This document shows positions 44,047 to 54,510 of a DNA stretch of 64,000 nucleotides, piece after piece (positions within the stretch are counted from its first letter, which is position 1; every line of letters starts with the position of its first letter). The stretch is from Setomelanomma holmii (Eukaryota > Ascomycota > Dothideomycetes > Pleosporales > Phaeosphaeriaceae). The stretch is from the NCBI GenBank assembly GCA_010015745.1, contig ML978254.1:54072-118071 (forward strand), given 5' to 3'. Under the pieces are notes generated by a model, which made no database searches, was not told the DNA's origin, and saw only the letters and a program-made list of their open reading frames with translations. The translations under genes were made by a program, and so were the position numbers.

Positions 44047-45415
44047 ATGATGCAGGCAGAGGCGAAGCCTGTGTCCTTCAACCCGCGCGATCAGCCTTCT
44101 GTCCTTCGTCTCACCGCTCCACTCGCCGCGTACCCGTCTACACAGCCGAAGCATGCCAATGACTTTCAGTACGCAATCTCTCGCTGCTTACTGCAACGAA
44201 GGATGGGACGAGTGCCTAGAGACCCATTATACGCACAATTGCCACGCTACTTAGAATCGGGTAGCTGACCACCACGCTTCATCTCGACTATCGTAAGCTC
44301 ACGTCGTCTTTCCAACGCACTTTCATCGAATTCCGGATCTTCACTGCTCGCCCACGCACCCACGGCATCAGATGAGACCCACACCCAGGACAATGGCGAA
44401 ATTCACCATCACCGGCTGCCACATTTGGGTGACCAAGACCGCACACTGGTGGCCGAGCACGTTGCAAGAGGCAAACGGACCTCTGACATGACCGTGGCTA
44501 CCGGTAAAGCCAAAAATCTGGGCTATATTAAATTCGTGCGCCGCACGCGCACATATCTTTCGGAGAACAGCGATCTCGCTGCACGTCAAGCAGCGAGTAT
44601 AGGCAGGGATATTCACAATCTGAAAGCCCAAAACCATCCTCATATAGAGAAAATCCTGAGCGGCCATTGCGTGATTGAAGAAGGATCAAAGAAGAGGTAT
44701 TTATGCCTCACGCTGATAAAGCTGGCGAATAGCCTGCCATTGTACGTCTATCTCAGCACTTTCACGAAAGGCTCAGGAGGCCTGTCGCTCTCCGTCAAGA
44801 GGCGACTTGAATCAATGTTTGGGTGTCTATCAAGTGGCCTAGAATACGTGCCACATTAGCCCGTCGGTAATCTTACTTCAAGGTGACCAAGTTTACCTCT
44901 CCGACTTTGACTTTCTGCTCAAAGCACAAGTGCCGGAACCGGGCCCAGGTAGCCCATGGATTGGCAAGGCCTACGCTGCACCTGAGAATATAAGCTCAAA
45001 TGCCGGAGATCCTGGGCTGCTGGCAAAGCGAGATGTGTTCTCCCTCGGTTTGGTCTTCGTTGAACTCCTCACAGTATTGCAAGAACGCGACATAGATGCG
45101 CTACAGACTTATCTCCACGACGAGAAATACGCGCCATATCATGGGCACATTTGGCGGATACGCAATTGGTTCAGAATCGAGAACCCAGGTCATCACAATG
45201 GAATGCAACGAGTGCATCCCATATTTGCCAACCTCATCGACTTTATGATCGAAAGACGCGCTCAAACTCGGCCAAGCGCCAATAATGTCACGCAAATCCT
45301 GGCAATGAAGGCTTCGGATTTCTTTAGCCCAGGCCGACAACCCTGCCTTTGTGCGCAGCCTCCACGGCCGATTGCTCCAGCGCCGGCGACTTGGCTGGCA
45401 GGTTGGTGGAGCTGA
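44047..45415 (+). pseudogene. Protein-kinase-like gene, first tandem copy, disrupted
   Basis: From ATG 44047 a frame reads MMQAEAKPVSFNPRDQPSVL... to a TGA at 44266-44268, then continues in the same frame (RFISTIVSSRRLSNALSS) into a kinase N-lobe: GYIKFVRRTR with a candidate Lys and LKAQNHPHIEKILSGH. It stops at a TAG near 44857, just after GLEYVPH, where the catalytic loop HRD should be. The next frame resumes with VYLSDFDFLLKAQ (DFG position reads DFD) and YAAPENI (APE motif), RDVFSLGLVFVELLT, and ends at 45415. The HRD segment is missing and the frame is broken, so this copy cannot be an active kinase. It matches the downstream gene in order and wording of motifs, so the two are likely a tandem duplication. 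Confidence 0.6.
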
Positions 45416-46427
45416 CTTTCTATGGGAAACCGATACCCACACAACATTACAAGTAACTCAACGAGGTATCCTGGGACGTAGCAGAATAGGCGAAGTTGAA
45501 GAGGTCGCCATTCCCGGGTCCGGAGTAACAATGGCACGCAAGCGTATCTTCATCAAGCGCGTGAATGCCCAAGCGACGACCGGCAACAAACAGGCAATTC
45601 GTTCCGAAATCGAGAACATGCGAAGCTTAGACCATCAACACATTGTCAAGGTTGTGAGTTGCTACCAGGAACCTTCCGGGCCATCTAGCGCCAACTTTTA
45701 CGTACTGTTGCATCCTTCAGCCGATAACGACCTACAGAACTTCTTGGAGGAAACCTGCAATAAAGCCTCTTCGTCGGATCGGGAATTGTATATATCCTGG
45801 ATCAATTCCTGGTTTCAATGTCTGCTGTCTGCTCTAGCATACCTCCACTACCAGGGCATTCATCATGAAGATATCAAACCGGCAAACATTGTGCATTGTA
45901 GTCATCAGATTTATTTCACCGACTTCAGCTCCTCGCGAAAAGTCACATCATGGGAAGAAACATCCACTGAGAGCCCAGCTGCCGCCTCTAGATTGTTTGC
46001 GGCGCCCGAGGCCCTGTATGATGGAACTAGGAGATTCCGCCATGGTTCCGAGACCGACGTTTTCTCGCTAGGACTGGTTTTCGTTGAGATGGTGACGGTG
46101 ATGATCGGCAAGAATATCGATGATCTGCGATCCTACCTTTTCGATGAAGCCAATGAGCCACGGCAATATCATCGCGTTGTACACAAAATTGCGACATGGT
46201 TTTGGAGACAAGAGACACCCGCTACTCGTATATTTGACAAAATTGTCTACTACATGCTCAAGCAAGATCGTTCGAAACGCTTCGGTGCGCAGGAGACGGT
46301 AGATACTCTCAACCAGTCCGGAGATTTGGAAACGTTGACAGGGTGTGAATGCCGTTTCTTCCGTTGGGAGAGGCGACAGCCGGAAATTGAGATGACGGAT
46401 GACGAGGATTTGGTCATTGTCAATTGA
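45312..46427 (+). CDS. Protein kinase-like protein, second tandem copy
   Basis: The frame is open from 45312 and intact to 46427. It contains a weak Gly loop (GILGRSRIGEVEEV), candidate Lys in RIFIKRV, Glu in IRSEIENMRSLDHQHIVKV, a catalytic loop HHEDIKPANI (HED in place of HRD, Asp and Asn kept), DFS in place of DFG (IYFTDFSSSRKV), an APE motif in LFAAPEAL, and DVFSLGLVFVEMVTV. The first ATG in frame is 45531, which would remove the Gly loop, so the true 5' end is unclear: either an exon is missing or this domain was once joined to the upstream copy, whose 3' end overlaps it by about 100 bp in another frame. Catalytic activity is possible but unproven. Confidence 0.6.
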   Translation, partial: LRISLAQADNPAFVRSLHGRLLQRRRLGWQVGGADFLWETDTHTTLQVTQRGILGRSRIGEVEEVAIPGSGVTMARKRIFIKRVNAQATTGNKQAIRSEIENMRSLDHQHIVKVVSCYQEPSGPSSANFYVLLHPSADNDLQNFLEETCNKASSSDRELYISWINSWFQCLLSALAYLHYQGIHHEDIKPANIVHCSHQIYFTDFSSSRKVTSWEETSTESPAAASRLFAAPEALYDGTRRFRHGSETDVFSLGLVFVEMVTVMIGKNIDDLRSYLFDEANEPRQYHRVVHKIATWFWRQETPATRIFDKIVYYMLKQDRSKRFGAQETVDTLNQSGDLETLTGCECRFFRWERRQPEIEMTDDEDLVIVN

Positions 46428-46703
46428 TACTTCAGCATTTCACCTAGTGTTCCCACTGAGCGCTTTCCATCGCAGCAGCTGTCCTCGGCTACAATGAACC
46501 CAAAATTAGGCCTACATACTGCCTAGTTGTCTTCGTTCGGCTGGAAAGTCATGTCAAAAACGCTTTGCATGTTGATTGGTGCCCTGCGCATTGCTCCAGC
46601 GCGAAAGTGTCGCTACTCCAGTCAAGATAGAAGTCCCGGTTCTGCCAGTGGATCATAGCCATTTCCAATCCAGATCTGCGCTAGATAGACCATTTACATG
46701 CGA
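46428..46703. other. Short intergenic
   Basis: 276 bp between convergent genes; nothing seen. Confidence 0.5.
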
Positions 46704-48591
46704 TCACAATGGTACAGCAGCACCATCACCCCTCAAGTCACTTCCGCCGCTCCATACCAGTACTCCATCGTCGACGTGTCTGCGGATAATCTGACCGCGT
46801 CCAAACATACCACGACCGTATCCGTCAAGCTGCTCAACGCTGTGTCCAAGTGCACGCAACTCCTCGACGACCTTGGGGTCAATGCCTTCCTCGAGGTAAA
46901 TTGTCGCGTCGGTCATTTGCCCATCAGCGCTCGGCATACCGGCGCCAATGCAAAATCGCGGTGAATCGAGCGCGGCTTGTGGATTGAGCTTGAAGACTTC
47001 CTGGTTGAGCAAGACCTGCACGTGGCCTTGCGGTTGCATGAAACCGCCCATGACACCATATACAGAATGCAGACTGCCGTCGTTGATATATGTTGTCAGA
47101 CCTGGGATAATGGTGTGGTATGGGCGCTTCCTGGGCGCAAGCACATTGGGGTGGTCCTTTGCCAGGCTGAAATTTGCGCCGCGATTCTGGAGTGAGAAGC
47201 CACAGCCCTTCGGTACGATCGCAGTGCCGAATCCGCCGTAATTGCTGTTGATGAATGAGATGGCGTTGCCTTCCGAGTCGGAACAGCAGAAGTAGACAGT
47301 GTCGCTCTGGAGATGTGCGGGTGAGCCATGGACTGGCGCAGACACAGCCTTCTTGGGGTCGAACAGCTTCGCACGCTCGGCAAGGTATTTCTCAGAGATG
47401 AGCTCTGCAGATGGCACCTTGACGACGTTCGGGTCCGTGACGAACCAGTGGGCGTCGGAGAAGGCGATGCGCAGAGCTTCGATGAGTGTGTGGAGGTGTT
47501 CAGTGCTGTTGTGGTCCTTGTGACTCCATTTGGAGATCTTTCCTTGCTTCTCTAGTTCCTGAATTATGCCGAGTGCCATGAGAGCAACGATACCTTGGCC
47601 GTTGGGTGGGTGCTCCCACAGCTCGATACCACCGTTGGTATTCTCACCGACACCTTGGCCGGTGTACATGAGCGAGATGGGTTCGACGGGCTCTGAACCA
47701 GTGTCTGCATGGTGCTTAAGATCGTCCAAAGTGAGGAAGCCGCCAAGATCTTGGACTACCTTTACAATCTGCTCAGCTACTTCGCCTTCGTAGAAACCTT
47801 TCTTTCCATGTTTTGCCAGTAGTGAGAACGTGTTGGCCATGGTTGGATTCTTCATAACCTCGCCGGCCTTTGGCGCTCTGCATCCATCTTTCGCTGACGA
47901 GTCCTTCTTGAGCATTTCGTGACCATTTGGCGATGCTTTCTTCAGATTTGACTCGCTCGCAGCCCACTGAACCAAATCAGTGGAAAAAATTTAATGTTAG
48001 AGGTCTTGGAGACTTACGAATGTAGCAGAGAGTTCGGACACTGGGAAGCCATTGGCTGCCAAGTCAATTGCAGGCGCAAGGACATCCTCCATGCTGACCT
48101 TTCCACTGCCAAATCGCTCCACAGTGTCTACCCAGCCCGCGGCTGCACCTGGCACCGTAGCCGCATGCACGCTTGTCATATGAATTTGACCTTGCTGCCC
48201 ATCTGGGATCTTGAGATCCTTTCTGATCTTCTCGAGCGTGACTTTACCACCAGATCGTCCAGAGCCGTTCAGTGCGGAAACCTTCTTCGTCTTGGCATCG
48301 TAGTAGAGACAGAACATGTCACCACCAATTCCTGTCGAGCCCGGTTCAGCAACATTGATCGCTGCAGCTACTGCCACTGCCGCATCCTACTCCTCGTCAG
48401 TGCCGCGATTTGCATTGCAATGGATTACGTCATACTGCTGCATTTCCACCCTTTCTCAAAATCTCGATACCAGCTGAACTTGCAAGAGGCTGAGTACTTG
48501 AGACAATGCCCTTCGTACTGTGAATGACAGAACGTCGACTGGCGAAGTGGACGAACTGGGGTTCAGGGTGGGGGTAGACGTTTGGAGCCAT
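46704..48591 (-). CDS. Gamma-glutamyltransferase-like protein (Ntn hydrolase)
   Basis: Exons 48436-48591, 48018-48386 and 46704-47966 give 595 aa; introns are 49 nt (GTATGA...GTAG) and 51 nt (GTAAGT...TTCAG). Junctions read KGGNAA-DAAVAVAAA and LSATF-WAASESN, both conserved. N-terminal STQPLASSAGIEILRKGGNAADAAVA and EPGSTGIGGDMF are family signatures. The autocatalytic cleavage site precedes Thr398 (HLQSDTVYFCCSDSEGNAISFI), which becomes the nucleophile. GGFGTAIVPKGCGFSLQNRG and YGVMGGFMQPQGHVQ follow. There is no signal peptide, so it belongs to the cytosolic or peroxisomal group of GGT-like acylases rather than the secreted glutathione hydrolases; the substrate is uncertain. Head-to-head with MRF1. 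Confidence 0.9.
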
Positions 48592-49020
48592 TGTTGGAGT
48601 CTGGTCAGAGTTGTGATTGATCTTGGTTCTCTTGTTTCGTCGCGGAGGTGTCATGAAGTTTGAAGTATGCAGCAAGCTTCCCCAAGCAGTTCGTGGGGTA
48701 CTGTGGTATGAATAATGTCCTCAATCATGACCAATGACGAACGGCTATAACCGGAGTTGAGCGCTGCCGTGCAGAATGCCGATTTCGCTGGAGAACAGCC
48801 TCGGAGGAACGAATAGCGAACGTAATGGCGTGCATGACGTCGGAAGGTCCCAGGGAACGGCGATGAAATAGGAAGGTGGTGAATGAAGATAGTGTGCGAG
48901 ATAGGCAGATGGAAGTTGAGATGAGATGGGAGCTGAGATCACGTGTGACGCGTTGAACCGCGCTTGCGGAATTTTCGGAAAGCGTGTCGGAGCGACATTG
49001 CTAAACTTCGTTCTTTCACC
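48592..49020. promoter_or_regulatory. Divergent promoter region, GGT / MRF1
   Basis: 429 bp between divergent start codons. No specific element was identified. An in-frame upstream Met of the GGT gene (near 48654) falls here, so the GGT N-terminus could be longer. Confidence 0.45.
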
Positions 49021-50378
49021 ATGACGATGCTCACAACACCGTGGATATGTCGTAATTGTCTTTCACGCATAGCGAAGTCTGTTACCAGACGACAGTTGCG
49101 GTTTCAGTCCGTCAGTGAGTAGCCCTTAGGATTTGGGTCAGGTCCCTCGATTAATTATGTGCAGCTGCGACCTCTGATATCATACCACCAGCACTTCTCG
49201 CCAGGGCTCGCAATGTTGCCGTTGAACATAAGCAGCTGACTGAGAAGCTTTCCAATGGCTTCGACACGCGTGCAGCAAAGCAATTGGGTGCCTATAGCCC
49301 CATTGTGAATGCCTTGGGCGAATGGGACGAGGCGAATGAGGTGAGCCTTATGAAGCCACGCTGAAGAAGCCGATTGCTGACATTGGCTGAGTCGGTGGTA
49401 GAGCTTACATCGTTGATACACGACTCTACGACCGATCCCGAATTGCGATCCCTCGCGGCAGACGATCTTGGCGAATCGCGAACTCAGCTCGCAAACGCAT
49501 CGCAGAGCTTGATCACATCGCTCGTTCCAGTGCACCCGTTCGCACATCTGCCATGCCTGGTGGAGATACGGCCCGGAGCTGGTGGCTCAGAAGCTGCCAT
49601 ATTCGCGGGTAACCTGTTCCGCATGTACCTGGGCTATTGCAACCGCTCTGGCTTCCGCACGAATCTCCTGAAGTACGAGAATGTCAATGGTACAACCGAA
49701 GCTGGAATACCGCTTTCTGAAGCGATCATCGAGGTGGAGGACGAGGGAGCGTACGGCGTATTTCGCTGCGAGGCAGGCGTTCACCGCGTCCAGCGTGTAC
49801 CTGCTACTGAGACAAAGGGTCGCACGCATACTAGCGCTGCATCAGTACATGTCCTGCCGAGTCTGCAAGAGAACTCAGCAGCTGTAGAGGACTTTGACAG
49901 CCCCGAGAGCGACTACTACATTGATCAGAAAGAGGTCAAGATCGAAGTTATGAGGGCGAGTGGTGCCGGCGGCCAGCACGTGAACAAGACAGAATCTGCT
50001 GTCCGCCTTACGCATATCCCAACAAATACTGTCGTGGCGATGCAAGATTCTAGATCCCAGCACAAGAACAAGGAAGCGGCCTGGTCTCTCCTGCGGTCGC
50101 GCATTGCCCAATCACGGCGCGAAAAACGGGAAGAAGAGATGGTAAATCTGCGGCGAAGCGTCGTGGGTGTGGCGAAGATGGGCCGCGGAGACAAAGTACG
50201 CACTTACAATTGGGGTCAGCAACGAGTTACCGACCACAGGAGTGGGACCACTGTGCATGACCTCGACGATGTAATGGAGGGTGGCCAGACGCTCGACAAC
50301 GTCATGGAGAGTGTCCGCAATTGGCTCATGGAACGCGACGTCGAGGCCCTGATCGCAGAAGAGGGCGAGAAGCATTGA
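49021..50378 (+). CDS. MRF1: Mitochondrial peptide chain release factor 1
   Basis: Exons 49021-49114, 49165-49340 and 49392-50378 give 418 aa; introns are 50 nt (GTGAGT...TGCAG) and 51 nt (GTGAGC, GCTGAC branch, CTGAG). The second acceptor is at 49391, because only it keeps the frame (WDEANE-SVVELTSL). The N-terminus MTMLTTPWICRNCLSRIAKS is a likely mitochondrial presequence. Class I release factor features: EIRPGAGGSEAAIFAGNLFRMY, GVHRVQRVPATETKGRTHTS, and the catalytic GGQ in RASGAGGQHVNKTESAVRLTH, which triggers peptidyl-tRNA hydrolysis at UAA/UAG. The end DRSG-like stretch (VTDHRSGTTVHDLDDVMEGG) is also typical. Length fits yeast Mrf1 (413 aa). Confidence 0.95.
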
Positions 50379-51842
50379 TCATCCTTACGTCTCGCCCTAT
50401 GCTCCATGCTACCAGGCTCTCGGAAACCCCGGCGTCCAAACACACTCCGGCATGCATGTATAGAGAGCCTGGAAGGTCAGGGACCGGAGACGAGATGTGC
50501 CAACCAGTCTCCCTTGTCCGTACCACTCTCAAGCTGGTCGCTCGACCCGACTTCGACCTCGTCCCCAACGATCAGTCGCATATTGTACAGCACATCAAGT
50601 AATGAAACTGGAACAAGCAGTTGCTAATTTCAGGCTTCCCCATTCACCGCAAGTATCTAGTCCTTGAATCGGAGTTGTACACGGCTATCTTTATCGCGAA
50701 ATTGTCCCGACTGCGAAACACTTGCTCGAATACTTTCACAAACACAGTGTTCCTCGAGCATCTGACCCTGCTGGATGGTCTGTAGTGAACCGCGACCGAG
50801 AAATAACGACAATCTTTTGAGCGGCCTAAATCGAGACAGATTTGAGGCGCTTGCCCTGCCAAGTCGAGGGCCACATCAGCAGGGCATAGAGGTGGCGCTA
50901 CATCTTTGGAAATCGTGTTCCAAGCCATTGCAACCATCCACCAGGCTATACCTCAATGCATCATGTTGCTGTCTGATCTGAGGAGAGTACACAACCAGCA
51001 TATCTGTGTGAAGAGAACTTTAAACAGCAATGGGAACTGCTGACATTCACCCGGAACATAACTGTCATGACTTTCTCCACGATCGCTGCTTTCTGAACGG
51101 CAGCGGCGCAGAACAAGGGCAGTCGCCAAGGCATCGGCATTGTCCTGACCACATGATGCAGGGTGCCGATCAGCGCAATTGATCAGGACAAGAACGAAAG
51201 GTGTGGATCACAATCAGCATCTGTACCAGTTGAGCAATATCGGATCGCGTCTCCCTGCAAGTTTGTATCGTGTCTGCCAATCACCCTCCACGACATTCTA
51301 CTTCACCAATACTTCGTTCATCGTCTAGGTTTCGCCGACATAGTTCCAAGCCACTGGGCGTCCCCAGAGCCATGGCGATGAACTTCGTCAGGAGTTTTGA
51401 GCAGTTTCGAATGAGTGTTGCAGGGCGTATCGCTAGGGTTACCGAAGATTACCAGCCTCAAAGGTCGTTGTTCGACCGCATCATCACAATCGAGTCAGTC
51501 GCCGTTAATAACAACCATTCGACCCAGACCTACCCAGACCATGAACCACGCTGCGCTATGACTTCTCCGCATTTTCGGAAAGGCTACCCCGGATTTTGAG
51601 CCCGGAAAGGTGGGTCGCGTTTCGGCTGCCCCTACAAGCGTGTGTTGTAGTCTCTCTTAGGGCGCAATGTGGGGGATCTAGATCGCAAGAGTGTAACTTG
51701 CCAGGTGATTGGAATGGTCTTGGTAAGTATCTCGACGATATAGCATGTCCTATGGCCCATTCAAAGAGCGGATCTGCAAGCGTTGCATTCCCTTCAAGAT
51801 ATACCATTGCGGTCTGGGACTTCAAGCAGCACATCATTCATC
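50379..51842. other. Intergenic
   Basis: About 1.46 kb between MRF1 and the MFS pseudogene. Open frames on both strands are short, overlapping and without recognisable motifs. Promoter sequence for the MFS gene is expected near the right end. Confidence 0.5.
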
Positions 51843-53869
51843 ATGGCTGCGCCTCACACCTCCACAGACTACGCGGACGAGAAACAGGAAGTCCACTATG
51901 TCGAACACTCACACGAATCGCCGACGGTTTCGTCGCATGAGTTGCAGAAGGAGAGGACCCTCGAGGGCATTGACATGAACAATACCTCTGCCGTGAAAGG
52001 TGATGACTCTGACGGCAAGGTTGAGTGGAGCACTCGCAGTATCTTTGCTGCCATCTTTCTGGCCGCTCTATATACTGGTAAGTCGGCATCAATCTTCACA
52101 TCTGGTGGACGCACCATTGACCATCGTCAGGCTCACAGGTCATCCTCTACTTCACCGGAGGCAGTCTTGGTTTTATAGCAGAAGACCTTGGTCTTGAGCA
52201 TGGTTCGGCATGGCTACCTACTGCCAATATTCTCGCCATCGCCGCGACGTGTCCATACGCTGGCTATCTACAAGATTTGTTCGGCAAGCGTTACATTGCG
52301 CTCTTCGGCTCTCTGTGCATCTGTGTCGGATGTGCTCTAGTCGGATCTGGTCACAGCTTCGCTCAGCTCCTCGCTGGCATGGCTATCTCTGGTGTAGGAG
52401 CGGCGATTGGCGAACTTACTGGACTTGCTGGGTAAGATATTCCCGTCTCATAGATACGGCGAGATGACTGACCATCGACAGACTCGCTGAGATTGTTCCC
52501 GTCAAGTATCGCGGTTACTCACTTGCTTTGGTCACTGCATTCGTCTTGCCATTCTGCCCATACCTCATCTACGTTGAGATGTGGTCTCACCATGGCACGA
52601 AAGTTGGCTAGCGCTGGGGACCATGGGTCGTGTTGATGTACAACGGCATTGTTGGCCTTGGTCTGATCTTCACGTACTTCCCGCGCAACCACACTCGCGC
52701 CGAAGGCTTCTCCCGGATGGCTACTCTCAAGCGCATAGACTACGTTGGTGGCGTCCTGTCGATCATTGGCTTGACACTCTTGTAAGTCGTCGACCCCTCG
52801 TATTCTAGCTTCTCTGACAATTTGCAGCCTCGTGACACTTCAAGCCGGTGGGTACACTCACCCATGGAGATCTGGATACGTTCTCGGCACGTTGATCGTT
52901 GGTCTCGGACTTATTGCTGTATGAGTCGTCTACGAGGCCAAGTTTGCTAGACACCCCATGGTTCCCGGCGAGCTCTTCAAGGGGCAGCGCATCGTCGGTC
53001 TCGCATACGTCGTTGCATTCGCAGCGGGCATGAACTTCTTCTCGGTATGATGTCCATCTCGCCGATTGCCATACACACGCTAACTGACCGCAGATTCTCA
53101 ACTTCTTTCCTGTCACGTTCACCAACGTCTACGACCCGATCCCGCTTCAGATCGGTCTCCGAGGTCTCGCGCCTGCTTTCACGACTGCGATCGGTGCCAT
53201 CGTGTTCAACGCAGCGCTTTCCAAGTTCCCGAACCATACTCGAGAGGTTCTTCTCTTCGCTGTGGTACTCATGACTGGGTTTGCTGGCTCGCTTGCGGTT
53301 ATGACTCCTGAGAACCAGTGGCTCGTCGTTGGTGTCGGATCGGTCGCTTCCTTCGGTGTCGGCGGAGTGCTCGTTCCAGCCGCGACAGTCGCTATGCTTG
53401 TATGCCCGGATGCGCTCATTACAACTGCCGCTGCAATGTCCTTGTCCATCCGTACCGTTGGCGGCTCGATTGGATACTCCATCTACTACAACATCTTCGC
53501 CACCAAGCTCGAGAAGAACCTTCCAAAGTATGTCGTCGAGTATGCCGTCAAGGCTGGCTTGCCTCTATCGTCTGCGACGCAGTTTGTTACACTATTCCTC
53601 ACTGCACCTAAGAAGCTTGCGATAACACTAATTGCAGGTGTGACTCCCGCAGTCATTGCTAGTGCTACCAAGGGTACGCAGTGGGCCTTCAGCGAGAGCT
53701 TGAAGTATGTCTGGGTAAGTAGACTCGTATTCCGTCTGATAGCAGAACAGATGCTGACTTGATGCAGTTCACATCAATTGCCTTTGGTGGCATGGCTATT
53801 GTCTGCACGATCTTGCTGCCGAGCACCGAGAAGTACCAGACCAACCGTGTCGCTGTGCAGATTTCCTGA
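51843..53869 (+). pseudogene. MFS transporter (TRI12/siderophore-efflux-like) with two internal stop codons
   Basis: Six exons (51843-52077, 52131-52431, 52482-52781, 52828-53044, 53094-53714, 53768-53869) with normal GT-AG introns of 46-53 nt add up to 592 codons in one frame. Two stops interrupt it: TAG at 52609-52611 (KVG-stop-RWGPW) and TGA at 52922-52924 (LIAV-stop-VVYEAKF). The TAG fits TGG to TAG, since Trp suits this place in the family. The protein has about 14 hydrophobic spans, MFS motif YAGYLQDLFGKRYIALFG and LGSQ-like YTGSQVILYF, which point to the fungal trichothecene/siderophore efflux branch (DHA2-like,14-TMS). Splice sites are all intact, so inactivation is recent or the stops are sequence errors. 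Confidence 0.8.
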
Positions 53870-54510
53870 ATAGGAAGTCTATCTACGGAATTTCCTGATC
53901 AGTCACATGGGCTGTTGCTGGTGCATTGAATATGTATTTAATGTAACGCGAGCAGAATAGCTACTCGTCAGAATGAAACTGTCGCTTTGCGCAAGCTTCG
54001 AAACATCTGCATCCTACACAGAGCCGTATTCGCACGTCAGACTTCTTCTTCTTCTTCTTCTTGCAACACCAGATCATAATCACGCCCTACGGTAGCGCAC
54101 CCATTTCCAACCCGCTCTCATTGCCACTCTTAAACTACGATACGTGACATTCATGTTAGCACGTTGATTAGAGCCCTGCGCTCCGCCTCGTATCCGGACA
54201 CCTGGTGTTGTTCGTCCAGAGCTGCGGGACGTCCGGCTAAATGCTCACGGTACCTTAGACTGAGGACAAATCTCCTGATCCTACCCGCTGCTAAGAACGT
54301 CGTGCCTGGAAGCTTTTCTAAAGAATGTAATATGCGCCAATGAGGCGGGACCTGAGTTTATGTGGAGGCTTACGTGCATAGACAATGGTTGGATCGAGGG
54401 GAACCTGGCAGTATGCCTTGCGGTGCAGTGAGGTTTGTAGGTGGGAGCGCAATGAATTGAAGTATATAATGTCGTTGAGATGATGGGTTGAGAACGTAGG
54501 CGAGTTGAAG
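53870..54510. other. Intergenic with short (CTT)7 run
   Basis: About 640 bp. A (CTT)7 microsatellite lies at 54042-54062. Otherwise nothing is seen; the right end should hold the GMC gene promoter. Confidence 0.55.

Noticed and set aside
52609..52924. Programmed stop-codon readthrough in the MFS gene
   Set aside because: Two different stops in one transporter, neither in a CTA-type readthrough context, fit loss of function better.
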